Shown: in pieces, positions 55,974-64,000 of the stretch | Numbering within the stretch: the first letter of the stretch is position 1 | Layout of the letters: every line of letters begins with the position of its first letter | Assembly: GCA_001709035.1 (NCBI GenBank) | Contig: LVKA01000016.1 | Coordinates: 310,001-374,000 of the forward strand | Reading direction: 5' to 3' | Length of the DNA stretch: 64,000 bases | Source of the DNA: Candidatus Thiodiazotropha endoloripes | GTDB lineage: Bacteria; Pseudomonadota; Gammaproteobacteria; Chromatiales; Chromatiaceae | Position numbers and translations under genes: made by a program | Notes under the pieces: generated by a model | Databases searched by the model: none | The model's input: the letters and a program-made list of their open reading frames with translations, nothing else | What the model was told of the DNA's origin: nothing

Positions 55974-57359
55974 TCAGATCACTTTGGAAAAACTGCCCTG
56001 AGAGGCCTTGCTGTTCAGGTAGATATCGAACTGCATACAGATGTTGCGAATCAACAGACGCCCTCTGGGTAGCACGTTGATGGCCCCATCCTCGATGCTG
56101 ATCAGACCGTCCTCCACCATCTCCTGCAGGCGCTCCAGTTCTTCCGCGAAATAGTCTCTGAAATCGATCTCCCAGCTGGCCTCCACATCCCCAATATTGA
56201 GGGTGTAGTGGCAGATCAAACGAGTGATTACATCGCGCCGGATCAGGTCATCCCGGGTCAACGTCACACCACGAAATACCGCCAGTCTTCCTGCGTCGAT
56301 ACGCTCATAGTATTCATCCAGGCTACGCATGTTCTGCGCATAACTAGGCCCGACCATACCGATGGAAGTTGCACCCAATCCGATCAGATCGCAGTCCGCA
56401 TGGGTCGAGTAACCCTGAAAGTTTCGATACAGAGTGCCATCCTCCTGAGCTTTCACCAACTCATCATCCGGTTTGGCAAAGTGATCCATGCCGACATAGA
56501 TATAACCGGCATCCGACAGCTTATCGATGGTCATCTGCAAAATGTCGAGTTTCTCCTGCGGCGCTGGCAACTCATCGGCATTGATGCGCCGTTGCGGTTT
56601 AAAGCGTTCCGGTAGATGGGCGTAGTTGAATACCGACAGCCGATCCGGATCCACCTCAAGAATCTCATCCAGGGTTGCAGAAAAGCTGTTCAGACTCTGA
56701 TGGGGCAGACCGTAGATGAGATCGATACTGGTGGAACGAAATCCCTCATCCCTGGCAGCCTGCAGCACCTGCAGGGTCTCCTGCTTGCTCTGCAATCGAT
56801 TGACCGCCTTCTGGACATTGGCATCGAAATCCTGCACCCCCAGGCTCATCCGATTGAAACCCAGCTCGCGTAACAGCTTAATGGTATCCCCTTTAGCTTC
56901 TCTGGGATCGATCTCAATGGAGTATTCACCGCTGTCATCATCCAGCAGGGTGAAAGACTCCCGGGTCTTGTTCATCAATTGCCGCATCTCATCATGACTG
57001 ATGAAGGTCGGGGTTCCACCGCCCCAGTGAAGCTGGGTCACCACTCTGGAGTCGTCGAACAGCTCTGACTGCATACGCAACTCTTCATGAACCCGGGCCA
57101 GATAGCCTGCGGCCATAGTGCGGTCTTTGGTCGCCACTTTATTGCAGGCACAGTAGAAGCAGACGGTGTCGCAGAAAGGTATGTGGAAATAGAGAGACAA
57201 AGGGCTGCCGCTGGCATTGCTCTGCTGGGCAATACGACGATACTCGGCATCATCATATTTTTCTTCGAACTGGACGGCAGTCGGATATGAGGTATATCGC
57301 GGACCGGTCTGATTGTATTTACCGATCAGTTCCAGGTCGAATTGTGTCGAATGATCCAT
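55974..57359 (-). CDS. hemN: oxygen-independent coproporphyrinogen III oxidase HemN
   Basis: A radical SAM enzyme that converts coproporphyrinogen III to protoporphyrinogen IX without oxygen in haem synthesis. The cluster motif is C63-x3-C67-x2-C70 followed by C72 (CDTVCFYCAC), exactly as in E. coli HemN. WGGGTPTFIS and SIEIDPRE follow. The C-terminal HemN domain is complete, and 461 residues match the 457 of E. coli. It is downstream of a small gene and prmB on the same strand. Confidence 0.96.
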   Translation of the reverse strand: MDHSTQFDLELIGKYNQTGPRYTSYPTAVQFEEKYDDAEYRRIAQQSNASGSPLSLYFHIPFCDTVCFYCACNKVATKDRTMAAGYLARVHEELRMQSELFDDSRVVTQLHWGGGTPTFISHDEMRQLMNKTRESFTLLDDDSGEYSIEIDPREAKGDTIKLLRELGFNRMSLGVQDFDANVQKAVNRLQSKQETLQVLQAARDEGFRSTSIDLIYGLPHQSLNSFSATLDEILEVDPDRLSVFNYAHLPERFKPQRRINADELPAPQEKLDILQMTIDKLSDAGYIYVGMDHFAKPDDELVKAQEDGTLYRNFQGYSTHADCDLIGLGATSIGMVGPSYAQNMRSLDEYYERIDAGRLAVFRGVTLTRDDLIRRDVITRLICHYTLNIGDVEASWEIDFRDYFAEELERLQEMVEDGLISIEDGAINVLPRGRLLIRNICMQFDIYLNSKASQGSFSKVI

Positions 57360-57425
57360 AACCTATCTCTCTAATTGTGTATTTGCGCTAGCCAGGATAT
57401 TGCCGATGCAATACCTCGATTAATA

Positions 57426-57743
57426 CTACTCTGAATCAGCATCGATTCCCTTGCGGTGGGTTTCGTTGATCTGACGCAGCAGTATGGCAAAGGGTATATC
57501 ATCACCATGACGATCAACCAGCCCCATGAACGGGAGATCCTCCCGGTCGAAGTGATACTCCCCATCCAACATCGACTGATGCAACTCCTTGATACCGGAC
57601 TCCAATGGCGCCAGGAATGATGGATAGCTTCCCAGCTCATCCATCTGATAATCATAACAGTCCCTGAGATCACCGACTTCAAACAGTGCCTGTTTCACCC
57701 ATTCAACAAACTCTTCGGCGCTTCTTGCACGTTGCAGACTCAT
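57426..57743 (-). CDS. conserved-looking hypothetical protein, 105 residues
   Basis: No recognised family. It is an acidic, soluble, mainly helical protein (AEEFVEWVKQALFEVGDLRDCYDY at the start; Asp/Glu-rich through LPFMGLVDRHGDDIPFAILLRQI). It lies between prmB (22 bases upstream) and hemN (66 bases downstream), all minus strand, so it is likely in one operon with them. Its tight packing supports it being real. Confidence 0.7.
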   Translation of the reverse strand: MSLQRARSAEEFVEWVKQALFEVGDLRDCYDYQMDELGSYPSFLAPLESGIKELHQSMLDGEYHFDREDLPFMGLVDRHGDDIPFAILLRQINETHRKGIDADSE

Positions 57744-57765
57744 TGCATTTTTCTCTGATATGGAG

Positions 57766-58659
57766 CTAAAACTGCCCGGCGTGTCTGGAGAGGTCCGTAG
57801 CGCTGATCAGAAACACCCCTTCCCCGCCTCTGGCAAAATCGAGCCAGACAAACGGTACCTCGGGATAGATTTCCATTAACAGGGCGGCGCTATTGCCCAC
57901 CTCCATTACCAACACCCCACCGGGTGTCAGGTAGTCAGGTGCCTGATTCAATATCCTTTTGACAATTTCCAGGCCCTGATCATTCGCTTCAAGCGCCATA
58001 TTCGGCTCATGCAGATACTCCGGCGGCAACTCCGCCATCTCGACGGCCCCGACATAGGGGGGATTGGAGAGAATCAGGTCATATTTTACCCCTGGCAATC
58101 CATCAAACAGGTCGGATTCATAGAGGTTGACCTGTTGATTGAGCCCATGCAGAGCGACATTCTCACTGGCGACTGTCAAGGCTGCTGGGGATATATCCGC
58201 CAGATCCACCGGGCAGTCGGGAAGATAAGCTGCGGTTGCTATACCGATGCAACCGCTACCGCAGCAGAGGTCGAGCACCCGCTGCAACTGAGAGGGTTCC
58301 ACCCAGGGAACAAACTCATTCTCGATCAGCTCGGCGATCGGGGAACGTGGGATCAGTACCTGCTCATTGACCCGGAAGCAGAGGCCGGCAAACCAGGCTT
58401 CTCCGGTCAAATAGGGCAACGGCATGCGCTGTTCAATCCGCCGGGTCACCAGGTCGATAACCCGTTCACGCTCCTGCTCAGTCAATCGACTGGAGAACCA
58501 GAATTGGGGAAGATCCGGGGGAAGATGGAGGGCATGCAGAACCAGGGCCGCGGCCTCATCCAGGGCATTATCGGTGCCATGCCCAAAGAACAGCCCGGTT
58601 TCGGAAAAACGGCTGGCTGTCCAACGAATGAAATCGGTAATGGATCTGAGTGATTGCAC
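57766..58659 (-). CDS. prmB: ribosomal protein L3 N5-glutamine methyltransferase PrmB
   Basis: Methylates a glutamine of ribosomal protein uL3 using SAM. A helical N-terminal domain (WTASRFSETGLFFGHGTDNALDEA) matches PrmB, not PrmC. LDLCCGSGCIGIA is SAM motif I and LSNPPYV near 196-202 is the catalytic NPPY loop. The 297 residues compare with 310 in E. coli. The GTG start at 58659 has no clear ribosome-binding site, but homology begins only 10 residues later. Confidence 0.94.
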   Translation of the reverse strand: MQSLRSITDFIRWTASRFSETGLFFGHGTDNALDEAAALVLHALHLPPDLPQFWFSSRLTEQERERVIDLVTRRIEQRMPLPYLTGEAWFAGLCFRVNEQVLIPRSPIAELIENEFVPWVEPSQLQRVLDLCCGSGCIGIATAAYLPDCPVDLADISPAALTVASENVALHGLNQQVNLYESDLFDGLPGVKYDLILSNPPYVGAVEMAELPPEYLHEPNMALEANDQGLEIVKRILNQAPDYLTPGGVLVMEVGNSAALLMEIYPEVPFVWLDFARGGEGVFLISATDLSRHAGQF

Positions 58660-58855
58660 GTAATTTGTCAGATTATCAAACGTACAATCATATCCGATTT
58701 GGCTATCCAGTCATAATCAAAATCTGATTACACTCGGATTTGCCAGGACAGAATCATCAGGAATATCCACAACCACTGAGCGGTGTCGAATGCTGCCTGT
58801 GGCAAAGATCAACCCGACGACTGAGAGCGATACTCTCTGTCGCCGGGTTAGGTAT

Positions 58856-59323
58856 TTATGCTGCCTGGGAGCTGGAGTTCGCAACCACACTCAGATTGCC
58901 CTCTTCCTCATCCTTTTTACCCAGGTTTCTTCTCACCAGGTCTCCCAGCGAGATGTCTGCGAGAAAGTTGAAAATCTCGCTGCTCAGGTCGTCCCACAGG
59001 GTATGGGTCAGACAACGAGCACCACCACTGCAGTTCTGTCTTCCCCCGCAGCGGGTAAATTCCACCCACTCATCTACCGCACAGATGATATTGGCAATGG
59101 AGATCTCATCTGCACTCTTACCCAGATAGTAGCCACCGCCAGGTCCTCTGACGCCACGCACCAGATCTTTGCTTCTGAGGGCAGCAAACAGCTGTTCCAG
59201 ATAGGAGAGGGATATACCCTGGTTTTCAGATATCTCTGCAAGTGTAACCGGACCTTTTTTGCCATTGAGGGCCAGATCCAGCATCGCAGTAACCGCATAA
59301 CGACCTTTTGTTGACAGTCTCAT
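58856..59323 (-). CDS. iscR: Fe-S cluster-sensing regulator IscR (Rrf2 family)
   Basis: An Rrf2-family winged-helix repressor/activator holding a 2Fe-2S cluster. [19 protein letters not shown] is the family start, with the helix-turn-helix through about 60. The cluster ligands C92, C98, C104 and H107 fall at exactly the E. coli positions. GGAG precedes the ATG. Unusually, no iscS, iscU or iscA follows: the next gene, on the same strand, is prmB. Either the isc genes are elsewhere or this copy serves another regulon. Upstream DNA has IscR-like half-sites (59351-59375), which suggests autoregulation. Confidence 0.9.
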   Translation of the reverse strand: MRLSTKGRYAVTAMLDLALNGKKGPVTLAEISENQGISLSYLEQLFAALRSKDLVRGVRGPGGGYYLGKSADEISIANIICAVDEWVEFTRCGGRQNCSGGARCLTHTLWDDLSSEIFNFLADISLGDLVRRNLGKKDEEEGNLSVVANSSSQAA

Positions 59324-59350
59324 TGTATTTTCTCCAGAGGTATGAACTCT

Positions 59351-59375
59351 ATTACCTAGTAAATCAGTCGGTATT
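59351..59375. promoter_or_regulatory. candidate IscR type 1 binding site upstream of iscR
   Basis: The right half CAGTCGGTAT fits one half of the E. coli type 1 consensus well, while the left half is degenerate; about 18 of 25 positions agree. A further AGTC/GACT-bearing half-site cluster lies at 59376-59404. The position is 28-52 bases upstream of the iscR start. Confidence 0.35.
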
Positions 59376-59461
59376 TAGACTAAAGTAACTCAGTAATTTA
59401 GTCAACAATTATCCCGAAAAAATAACAATTTTATTGTGAAATTTATTTTTATTCTTATATT

Positions 59462-60613
59462 TCAGGTGTTTACTGTTGTTATTTTGTTTCTGTAAGGGGA
59501 GCTTTCCAGAAGGTTTTTGTGGTAGGCAAGCAATGCGGGAGCTTCTTGATGGAGAAAATGCTCAATTCCACTGTTGAATTCGGGATTGGCAATCCAGTGA
59601 TATGAGTAGGTCAGGGTCGGCATGAACCCCCGCCAGATCTTGTGTTCCCCCTGGGCGCCAGGCTCAAATCGTTTCAGGCCCTGCTCGATTGCATAGCCAA
59701 TTCCCTGGTAATAGCAGGCTTCGAAATGGAGGCTGTCATAGTGTTCCAGACTCCCCCAGTGACGGCCGTAGAGCACGGATCTACTGCGGTAGAGAATGGC
59801 CCCCGCAACACAGCGGGGCCCATCGTAGGCGAATACAAGCACCACTTGCTTACCCATCTTTTCCCCGACCTCCTGAAAGAAACCCTGATTCAACGTGGGC
59901 AGGCTGTAGCGTTCCTCAAAGGTCTTACTGTAGAAATGCGTCATCAGGGCCCACTCGGACTCACTCACCTGATCACCGCTGACCAACCGAAACCGTATCC
60001 CCGCCTGAGCGACTTTGCGTCGTTCATGACGGATGTTTTTACGGCGTTTGGCGGTCAATTGGGAGAGAAAACTGTCAAAGTCCGAGTATCCCGGGTTGCT
60101 CCAATGAAACTGAACCCCCAGCCGTTCATGCATGCCCAGGCGCTTCAGGGTCTCCCCCTCCTCAGGCGCTGTGAACAGCCAGTGCATGGATGAGAGCTTT
60201 AACTGCTTCACCAGACCCAGGGTGGCTTCGACCATCACCCGCTGTACCTGTTCGCTATCAACCGCAGGTTCAACCAACAGGCGATTGCCGTAGGCCGGGG
60301 TATAGGGTGCCGCACTGATCAGTTTCGGGTAGTAGTTCAAACCACTTCGCCTGTAGGCATCGGCCCAGACATGGTCGAACACGAATTCCCCATAGGAGTT
60401 GTCTTTTATATAGAGGGGTGAGACACCAACCAGTTTACCCTGATCACGCACGCTGAGATGCTGCGGTTGCCAGCCAAATCGCTCACCCACACATCCATTG
60501 TGTTCAAGGGCCGAGAGAAATTCGTGCCTGAGAAATGGATTGTCATCCTTTACCAGGCAATTCCACTCTTCTGCTTTGAAGTCATCTATCTGACTATGAA
60601 AAGCGACTTGCAT
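59462..60613 (-). CDS. GNAT-like acyltransferase of the DUF482 / FemAB-like family
   Basis: A 383-residue cytoplasmic protein of the family once called peptidogalycan biosynthesis protein. Family marks are NPFLRHEFLSALE at the N-terminus, SQLTAKRRKNIRHERR in the middle, and YQGIGYAIEQGLKRFEPGAQGEHKIWRGF near the C-terminus. The fold is a double GNAT; the substrate is unknown. The ATG at 60613 is preferred; a TTG 14 codons upstream has no ribosome-binding site. It stands alone between iscR and the HD-GYP gene. Confidence 0.83.
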   Translation of the reverse strand: MQVAFHSQIDDFKAEEWNCLVKDDNPFLRHEFLSALEHNGCVGERFGWQPQHLSVRDQGKLVGVSPLYIKDNSYGEFVFDHVWADAYRRSGLNYYPKLISAAPYTPAYGNRLLVEPAVDSEQVQRVMVEATLGLVKQLKLSSMHWLFTAPEEGETLKRLGMHERLGVQFHWSNPGYSDFDSFLSQLTAKRRKNIRHERRKVAQAGIRFRLVSGDQVSESEWALMTHFYSKTFEERYSLPTLNQGFFQEVGEKMGKQVVLVFAYDGPRCVAGAILYRSRSVLYGRHWGSLEHYDSLHFEACYYQGIGYAIEQGLKRFEPGAQGEHKIWRGFMPTLTYSYHWIANPEFNSGIEHFLHQEAPALLAYHKNLLESSPYRNKITTVNT

Positions 60614-60736
60614 GAATTCGATCCGATCCGGTGATATGGAGATAAAATAGCCCAAGCGGAGAGTTAGGGCCTATTGGATTAATGTTAACAGGCCCTAGGA
60701 AAACTGGTAAATCACAAGGCATCTTGCCGGACCAGG

Positions 60737-60777
60737 ACTCTCCCGAGAGTTGGCTGCGGTAAACCGCAGCAGCTCTC
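60737..60777. repeat. overlapping alternative hairpins downstream of the HD-GYP gene
   Basis: ACTCTC-CC-GAGAGT (60737-60750) and a longer hairpin with core GCTGCGG-TAAA-CCGCAGC (60753-60770) extended by GAGAG/CTCTC (60745-60749, 60773-60777) share the GAGAG arm. There is no T-run, so this is not a classic terminator. Confidence 0.45.
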
Positions 60778-60796
60778 TGGCGGCGGCTGGGAGCAC

Positions 60797-62014
60797 TCAA
60801 TGAGTCAGGAAATCCTCGATGCGGATATTGTACTCTTCGGGAGTGACCGATTTGACGATTCGATCTCCACAACCTGGAGCGGATTCGGTCAGATCCAGAA
60901 CTTCAGGGGGAATCCGTTGCTGCTTGCGAAGGTCGTAAATCACCTTCAGCACCGGATTGAGCAGCGCTTTTTGCGATGATGCGATAACCACAGCCAAACG
61001 TTGGCTCTCCAGGGCCACCAGGCTGCCTACCGGGTATATGCCGACACACTGAATGAATCGCTGCACCAGTTCGGCATCAAAAACACCTTCACCACTCCAC
61101 TCAACCAGTTGACGTAACACCAAACTGGGCAATTTGCCCTTGTGGTAGACCCGGTCTGAGGTAATGGCATCGTAGACATCGACAATTGCAGCCATTTTGC
61201 CGTAGAGACTGATCTCTGCACCTGAGAGTTTTCCAGGGTAACCGGTGCCATTGAGTCGTTCGTGATGTTGCAATATTACCTGTCGTCCCCTTTTCGGTAT
61301 GGTGTCAGCTTCATCGATCAATTTGTAGCCAAAACCCACATGACGGCGCATCACATCGAACTCCAAGTCGGTGAGTCGTCCAGGCTTGTTGAGGATCTTG
61401 TCGGGTACCTGCAATTTACCAATATCATGCAGAATTCCCCCCACACCAAGCTCCCAGATGGTGGACTGATCAAGCTGGAGTTTTTTCGCAAAGGCGATCA
61501 TTAGTGCTGACACACTGACCGAATGCTCAAAGGTGTACTGATCCATCTGGCGAATCCGAGTCAGTCCGAGAAATGCGTCCTGATTTCTGAAGATCGAAGC
61601 CAGCATATCCTCTACCACTGGTGCGACACGCTCAGTGTCGATCTGTTTTCCAAGCCGGGCATCCGCCATGATATCGGTAATCACCCGCCCCGCTTCCTGA
61701 CGCACCTGGTTTGCTTTCGTGATCTCTTCCTCTACTGAGTTTTGCGGTTCACTGGCATTCGCCTTCCGATCCACCACAGCTTCTGTTGTGTCTGTTACTG
61801 CAGGCGGCTCGACGGTTGGCTGTCGTACGATATCCAACCCCTTGTCGGTATCGATGTAGATCGCCTTGATACCCGATTTTCTGATTTTGTTGATATCGGA
61901 TATTTGTTTGATTTTAAATTGATTTCTTAGGAATGGATGATCGACCCACGAGGCTTCAAACTTATGCACGTACATGCCTATCCTGAGCTCACTGGCTTCG
62001 ATCTGTTTGATCAC
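60797..62014 (-). CDS. HD-GYP domain c-di-GMP phosphodiesterase
   Basis: A 405-residue cytoplasmic protein: an N-terminal DUF3391 domain (about 1-130; IDTDKGLDI is typical) and an HD-GYP domain (about 140-330). H164, the HD pair 196-197 in ILHDIGKLQVP, H225 and HHERLNGTGYP (250-260) are all present, so it should hydrolyse c-di-GMP. The start is a GTG with AGGG upstream. The C-terminal 70 residues follow family pattern (PVGSLVALESQRLAVV). It is divergent from the tRNA operon. Together with the PilZ and HDOD genes it points to active c-di-GMP signalling. Confidence 0.93.
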   Translation of the reverse strand: MIKQIEASELRIGMYVHKFEASWVDHPFLRNQFKIKQISDINKIRKSGIKAIYIDTDKGLDIVRQPTVEPPAVTDTTEAVVDRKANASEPQNSVEEEITKANQVRQEAGRVITDIMADARLGKQIDTERVAPVVEDMLASIFRNQDAFLGLTRIRQMDQYTFEHSVSVSALMIAFAKKLQLDQSTIWELGVGGILHDIGKLQVPDKILNKPGRLTDLEFDVMRRHVGFGYKLIDEADTIPKRGRQVILQHHERLNGTGYPGKLSGAEISLYGKMAAIVDVYDAITSDRVYHKGKLPSLVLRQLVEWSGEGVFDAELVQRFIQCVGIYPVGSLVALESQRLAVVIASSQKALLNPVLKVIYDLRKQQRIPPEVLDLTESAPGCGDRIVKSVTPEEYNIRIEDFLTH

Positions 62015-62136
62015 TCGTACAACCCTCTATAACGCTCCCTATTCCTAGTACAGGTTATCGGCTGAAAAGCAGCATAGCTTGAGCACCGCCATGAAACTCA
62101 AACTCTGATTGATCGCAGATTATCTTTCAGAAAAGG

Positions 62137-62164
62137 TTGACAGATCCTCCGCAGAAGCTAGAAT
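62137..62164 (+). promoter_or_regulatory. sigma-70 promoter of the tRNA operon
   Basis: A perfect TTGACA (62137-62142) and TAGAAT (62159-62164, five of six) are 16 bases apart and are followed by a G+C-rich discriminator ACGCCC, typical of stable RNA promoters. The first tRNA starts 19 bases after the -10. Confidence 0.8.
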
Positions 62165-62182
62165 ACGCCCTTCCTGAACGCA

Positions 62183-62258
<76 letters not shown>

Positions 62259-62268
62259 ATTCTAGAAG

Positions 62269-62293
62269 GCCTCGGCACCCCCGAGGCTTTTTT
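62269..62293 (+). terminator. hairpin with T-run between tRNA-Gly and tRNA-Cys
   Basis: The stem GCCTCGG (62269-62275) and CCGAGGC (62281-62287) has a CACCC loop, then six T. It could end the tRNA-Gly transcript or attenuate read-through into the next two tRNAs. Confidence 0.75.
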
Positions 62294-62343
62294 ATGTGCC
62301 GATTCGATTCATCAGGAATAGATGATAGAATTCCGATCATAAT

Positions 62344-62417
62344 GGCTGAGTGGCAGAGTGGTTATGCAGCGGCCTGCAAAGCCGTGGACCTCGGTTCGAT
62401 TCCGGGCTCAGCCTCCA
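62344..62417 (+). tRNA. tRNA-Cys (anticodon GCA)
   Basis: 74 nt, acceptor GGCTGAG/CTCAGCC with discriminator T and encoded CCA, anticodon loop CTGCAAA. The T-arm GGTTCGATTCC is intact. Confidence 0.96.
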
Positions 62418-62454
62418 TCTTTTGATTTAAGATCTGCACAATCAGCGCCAATCT

Positions 62455-62541
62455 GCCCGGGTGGCGAAATTGGTAGACGCAAGAGACTTAAAATCTCTCG
62501 ACCTTCGGGTCGTGCCGGTTCGATTCCGGCCCCGGGCACCA
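62455..62541 (+). tRNA. tRNA-Leu (anticodon TAA)
   Basis: 87 nt class II tRNA with long variable arm (CGACCTTCGGGTCG), acceptor GCCCGGG/CCCGGGC, anticodon loop CTTAAAA giving TAA, and encoded CCA. Confidence 0.96.
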
Positions 62542-62709
62542 TACAGTCCCCGCACTCAATCATCCCCATCAGCCAGACTCAACACCTGCCTACCGATGTA
62601 TCTTGCCTGGCCCAGGAAAATTCTGCGTCGATGAAAGCATTATCCTGGCCTGATTGGCTGCACTGCCAGTGCCGGCACTCTGACCAGGATCAACAGAGTT
62701 CAGTAAAAA

Positions 62710-63138
62710 CTAATACCGGTAGGGCACGGTGATAACGATCACCCCATCCTCCTCGCTTCTACTCATCCCGGATACATCCGCATTACCCGGCAGCCTGAAG
62801 CGACGATTCATCGATGAGGAACTGCTGCTAAAGCTGTAACCCCGTTCGTTTCGGTTTTCGACCCGGTGCGCTTCTTGATTCTTCACCACCAGATAGGGCC
62901 CTGAGACCTCAACCTGAATGGACTCCGGTGCGTACCCCCGGCTCAGGATACGCAGGTGATAGCCCTGCTCATCCTGATAGCGCTGAAATTTTACCGATTT
63001 TTGTGTATGAAAACTGCTCCCCTGAGTCAGTGGAGCCCTGTGACTGGATCCGGATCTGTAGTCAAATGCTTGTGCATCAACAGGTGTAATCAACCATGCA
63101 GTCAGCAGTAGGCCTATGAGTGGAACTCTCTTATTCAT
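62710..63138 (-). CDS. secreted Hsp20/alpha-crystallin-like protein
   Basis: A 142-residue protein with a clear signal peptide (MNKRVPLIGLLLTAWLITPVDAQA, split before FDY near residue 24). The mature part is an alpha-crystallin-type domain: GYHLRILSRGYAPESIQVEV, then a Ser-rich loop, and RRFRLPGNADVSGMS with a final VIVITVPY strand. A GGGAGGTG ribosome-binding site precedes the ATG. Small heat-shock proteins are normally cytoplasmic, so a periplasmic form is notable. The C-terminal IxI anchor motif is lacking; the chain ends PYRY. Confidence 0.8.
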   Translation of the reverse strand: MNKRVPLIGLLLTAWLITPVDAQAFDYRSGSSHRAPLTQGSSFHTQKSVKFQRYQDEQGYHLRILSRGYAPESIQVEVSGPYLVVKNQEAHRVENRNERGYSFSSSSSSMNRRFRLPGNADVSGMSRSEEDGVIVITVPYRY

Positions 63139-63342
63139 CCGTCACCTCCCGTTTCCCAGTCTTACGCTCTGTTAACAAGAACCCGATTCTACCCGTTACA
63201 AGATCAGATCCTGTATACCAACCAGGCCATGAGTATCCCGATACTCAGGCGTGTAAAAATGGCACGGTTCTCAGGCCATGGCCCATCGCTCATCGAGGGC
63301 CGCCTCCAGGCGAAGTCATTTTGTCGCCTCTAACCTATTAGT

Positions 63343-63975
63343 TTAGTCGTTAACCTGTCCTGTAGATCCATCAATCTCAACGTTAGAGATATTACTGCTC
63401 TCCAGGCTGCCACTGACCTGCCGCTTACCCAGCAGGCTCGGCCAGGCCGCTTTGATATAGAGCGCCATCGACCAGAGGGTCAGAATAGCCGCCACATAGA
63501 GCAGCACAAATCCAACCGTGTAGATCGGAATGCCCCACAACGGCTCGCTGAATATCAATAACAGAATCGCCACCATCTGTACCGCAGTTTTGAATTTACC
63601 AATCAGTGATACTGCGACCATGGCCCGCTCACCCAGTTCTGCCATCCACTCACGCAATGCGGAGATGGTGATCTCCCGCCCGATGATAACGGCAGCGGGA
63701 ATGGCGAGCGCTGGCGTCGGCTCGGCCTGCACCAGCAGCAGCAGCGAGACAGCCACCATCAGTTTGTCCGCGACCGGATCAAGGAACGCTCCGAGCGGGG
63801 ATACCTGCCCCCATCGTCTGGCAAGATAACCGTCAAGCCAATCGGTCACTGCCGCTACAGAGAATACAAGCGCACAACTGAGCCTGGCCCACTCAACCGG
63901 CAGATAGAACAGCAACACAAACACAGGAATCAACACAATCCTTAGAAGTGTCAGTATGTTAGGAATGTTCCACAT
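63343..63975 (-). CDS. pgsA: CDP-diacylglycerol-glycerol-3-phosphate 3-phosphatidyltransferase
   Basis: PgsA makes phosphatidylglycerol phosphate at the inner membrane, the committed step to PG and cardiolipin. The CDP-alcohol phosphotransferase motif is complete: D45, D48, G49, A52, R53, G62, D66 and D70. About five hydrophobic helices are seen in 210 residues; E. coli PgsA has 182, the excess being a hydrophilic C-terminal tail (SGSLESSNISN onward). In E. coli pgsA lies just upstream of glyW-cysT-leuZ in the same direction, whereas here the tRNA cluster is convergent with pgsA. Confidence 0.96.
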   Translation of the reverse strand: MWNIPNILTLLRIVLIPVFVLLFYLPVEWARLSCALVFSVAAVTDWLDGYLARRWGQVSPLGAFLDPVADKLMVAVSLLLLVQAEPTPALAIPAAVIIGREITISALREWMAELGERAMVAVSLIGKFKTAVQMVAILLLIFSEPLWGIPIYTVGFVLLYVAAILTLWSMALYIKAAWPSLLGKRQVSGSLESSNISNVEIDGSTGQVND

Positions 63976-64000
63976 CTCGTTCTCAGTCGTTTTTATGTTT

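Overview
The window looks like a chromosomal segment of a gammaproteobacterium, most likely a sulfur-oxidising one (Chromatiales or Thiodiazotropha/Sedimenticola-like). This rests on the gene set: a dissimilatory-type ATP sulfurylase, RecBCD, IscR, YchJ and PrmB of gammaproteobacterial type, a full general secretion pathway, the XrtA/PEP-CTERM exopolysaccharide regulators PrsK/PrsR/PrsT, and a Gly-Cys-Leu tRNA cluster near pgsA. The species assignment is inference.

Layout. 1-1.85 kb: 3' part of tmcA (tRNA acetylation). 2.0-7.2 kb: a compact three-gene minus-strand cassette, visibly richer in A+T than its flanks. It encodes an OLD-family ATPase/TOPRIM nuclease, a UvrD-like helicase and a multi-pass membrane protein. 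The first two are the pair that defines Gabija-like phage defence. The membrane gene is the unfamiliar part, and the cassette is bracketed by similar, inverted short sequences. 7.3-10.6 kb: an HExxH protein, repeat-like non-coding DNA, a CPA2 cation/proton antiporter and a double-hairpin repeat. 10.6-13.7 kb: a B12-binding radical SAM enzyme, a tiny gene with its own promoter and terminator, and sat. 14.0-22.6 kb: recC-recB-recD operon. 22.7-27.7 kb: HDOD protein, a small conserved-looking protein, a DUF1631 protein followed by a PilZ protein, and a lytic transglycosylase. 27.8-35.6 kb: ychJ, hrpA and the proton-pumping transhydrogenase pntAA-pntAB-pntB.

36.2-44.5 kb is a minus-strand PEP-CTERM exopolysaccharide regulatory/export block: PrsK kinase, PrsR sigma-54 activator, PrsT TPR lipoprotein, outer-membrane exporter and tyrosine autokinase. 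Divergent from it, 45.0-55.9 kb is a type II secretion locus in the order gspGHIJKLMN-DEF, with no gspC or prepilin peptidase in the window, ending in a Sel1-type lipoprotein. PrsK/PrsR probably control exopolysaccharide and PEP-CTERM protein genes.

56-64 kb is housekeeping and signalling: hemN, a small unknown gene, prmB, an iscR not followed by iscSUA, a DUF482 acyltransferase-like protein, an HD-GYP phosphodiesterase, a tRNA operon (Gly, Cys, Leu) with a clear promoter, a secreted Hsp20-like protein and pgsA. No rRNA, CRISPR array, intact insertion sequence or prophage was seen.
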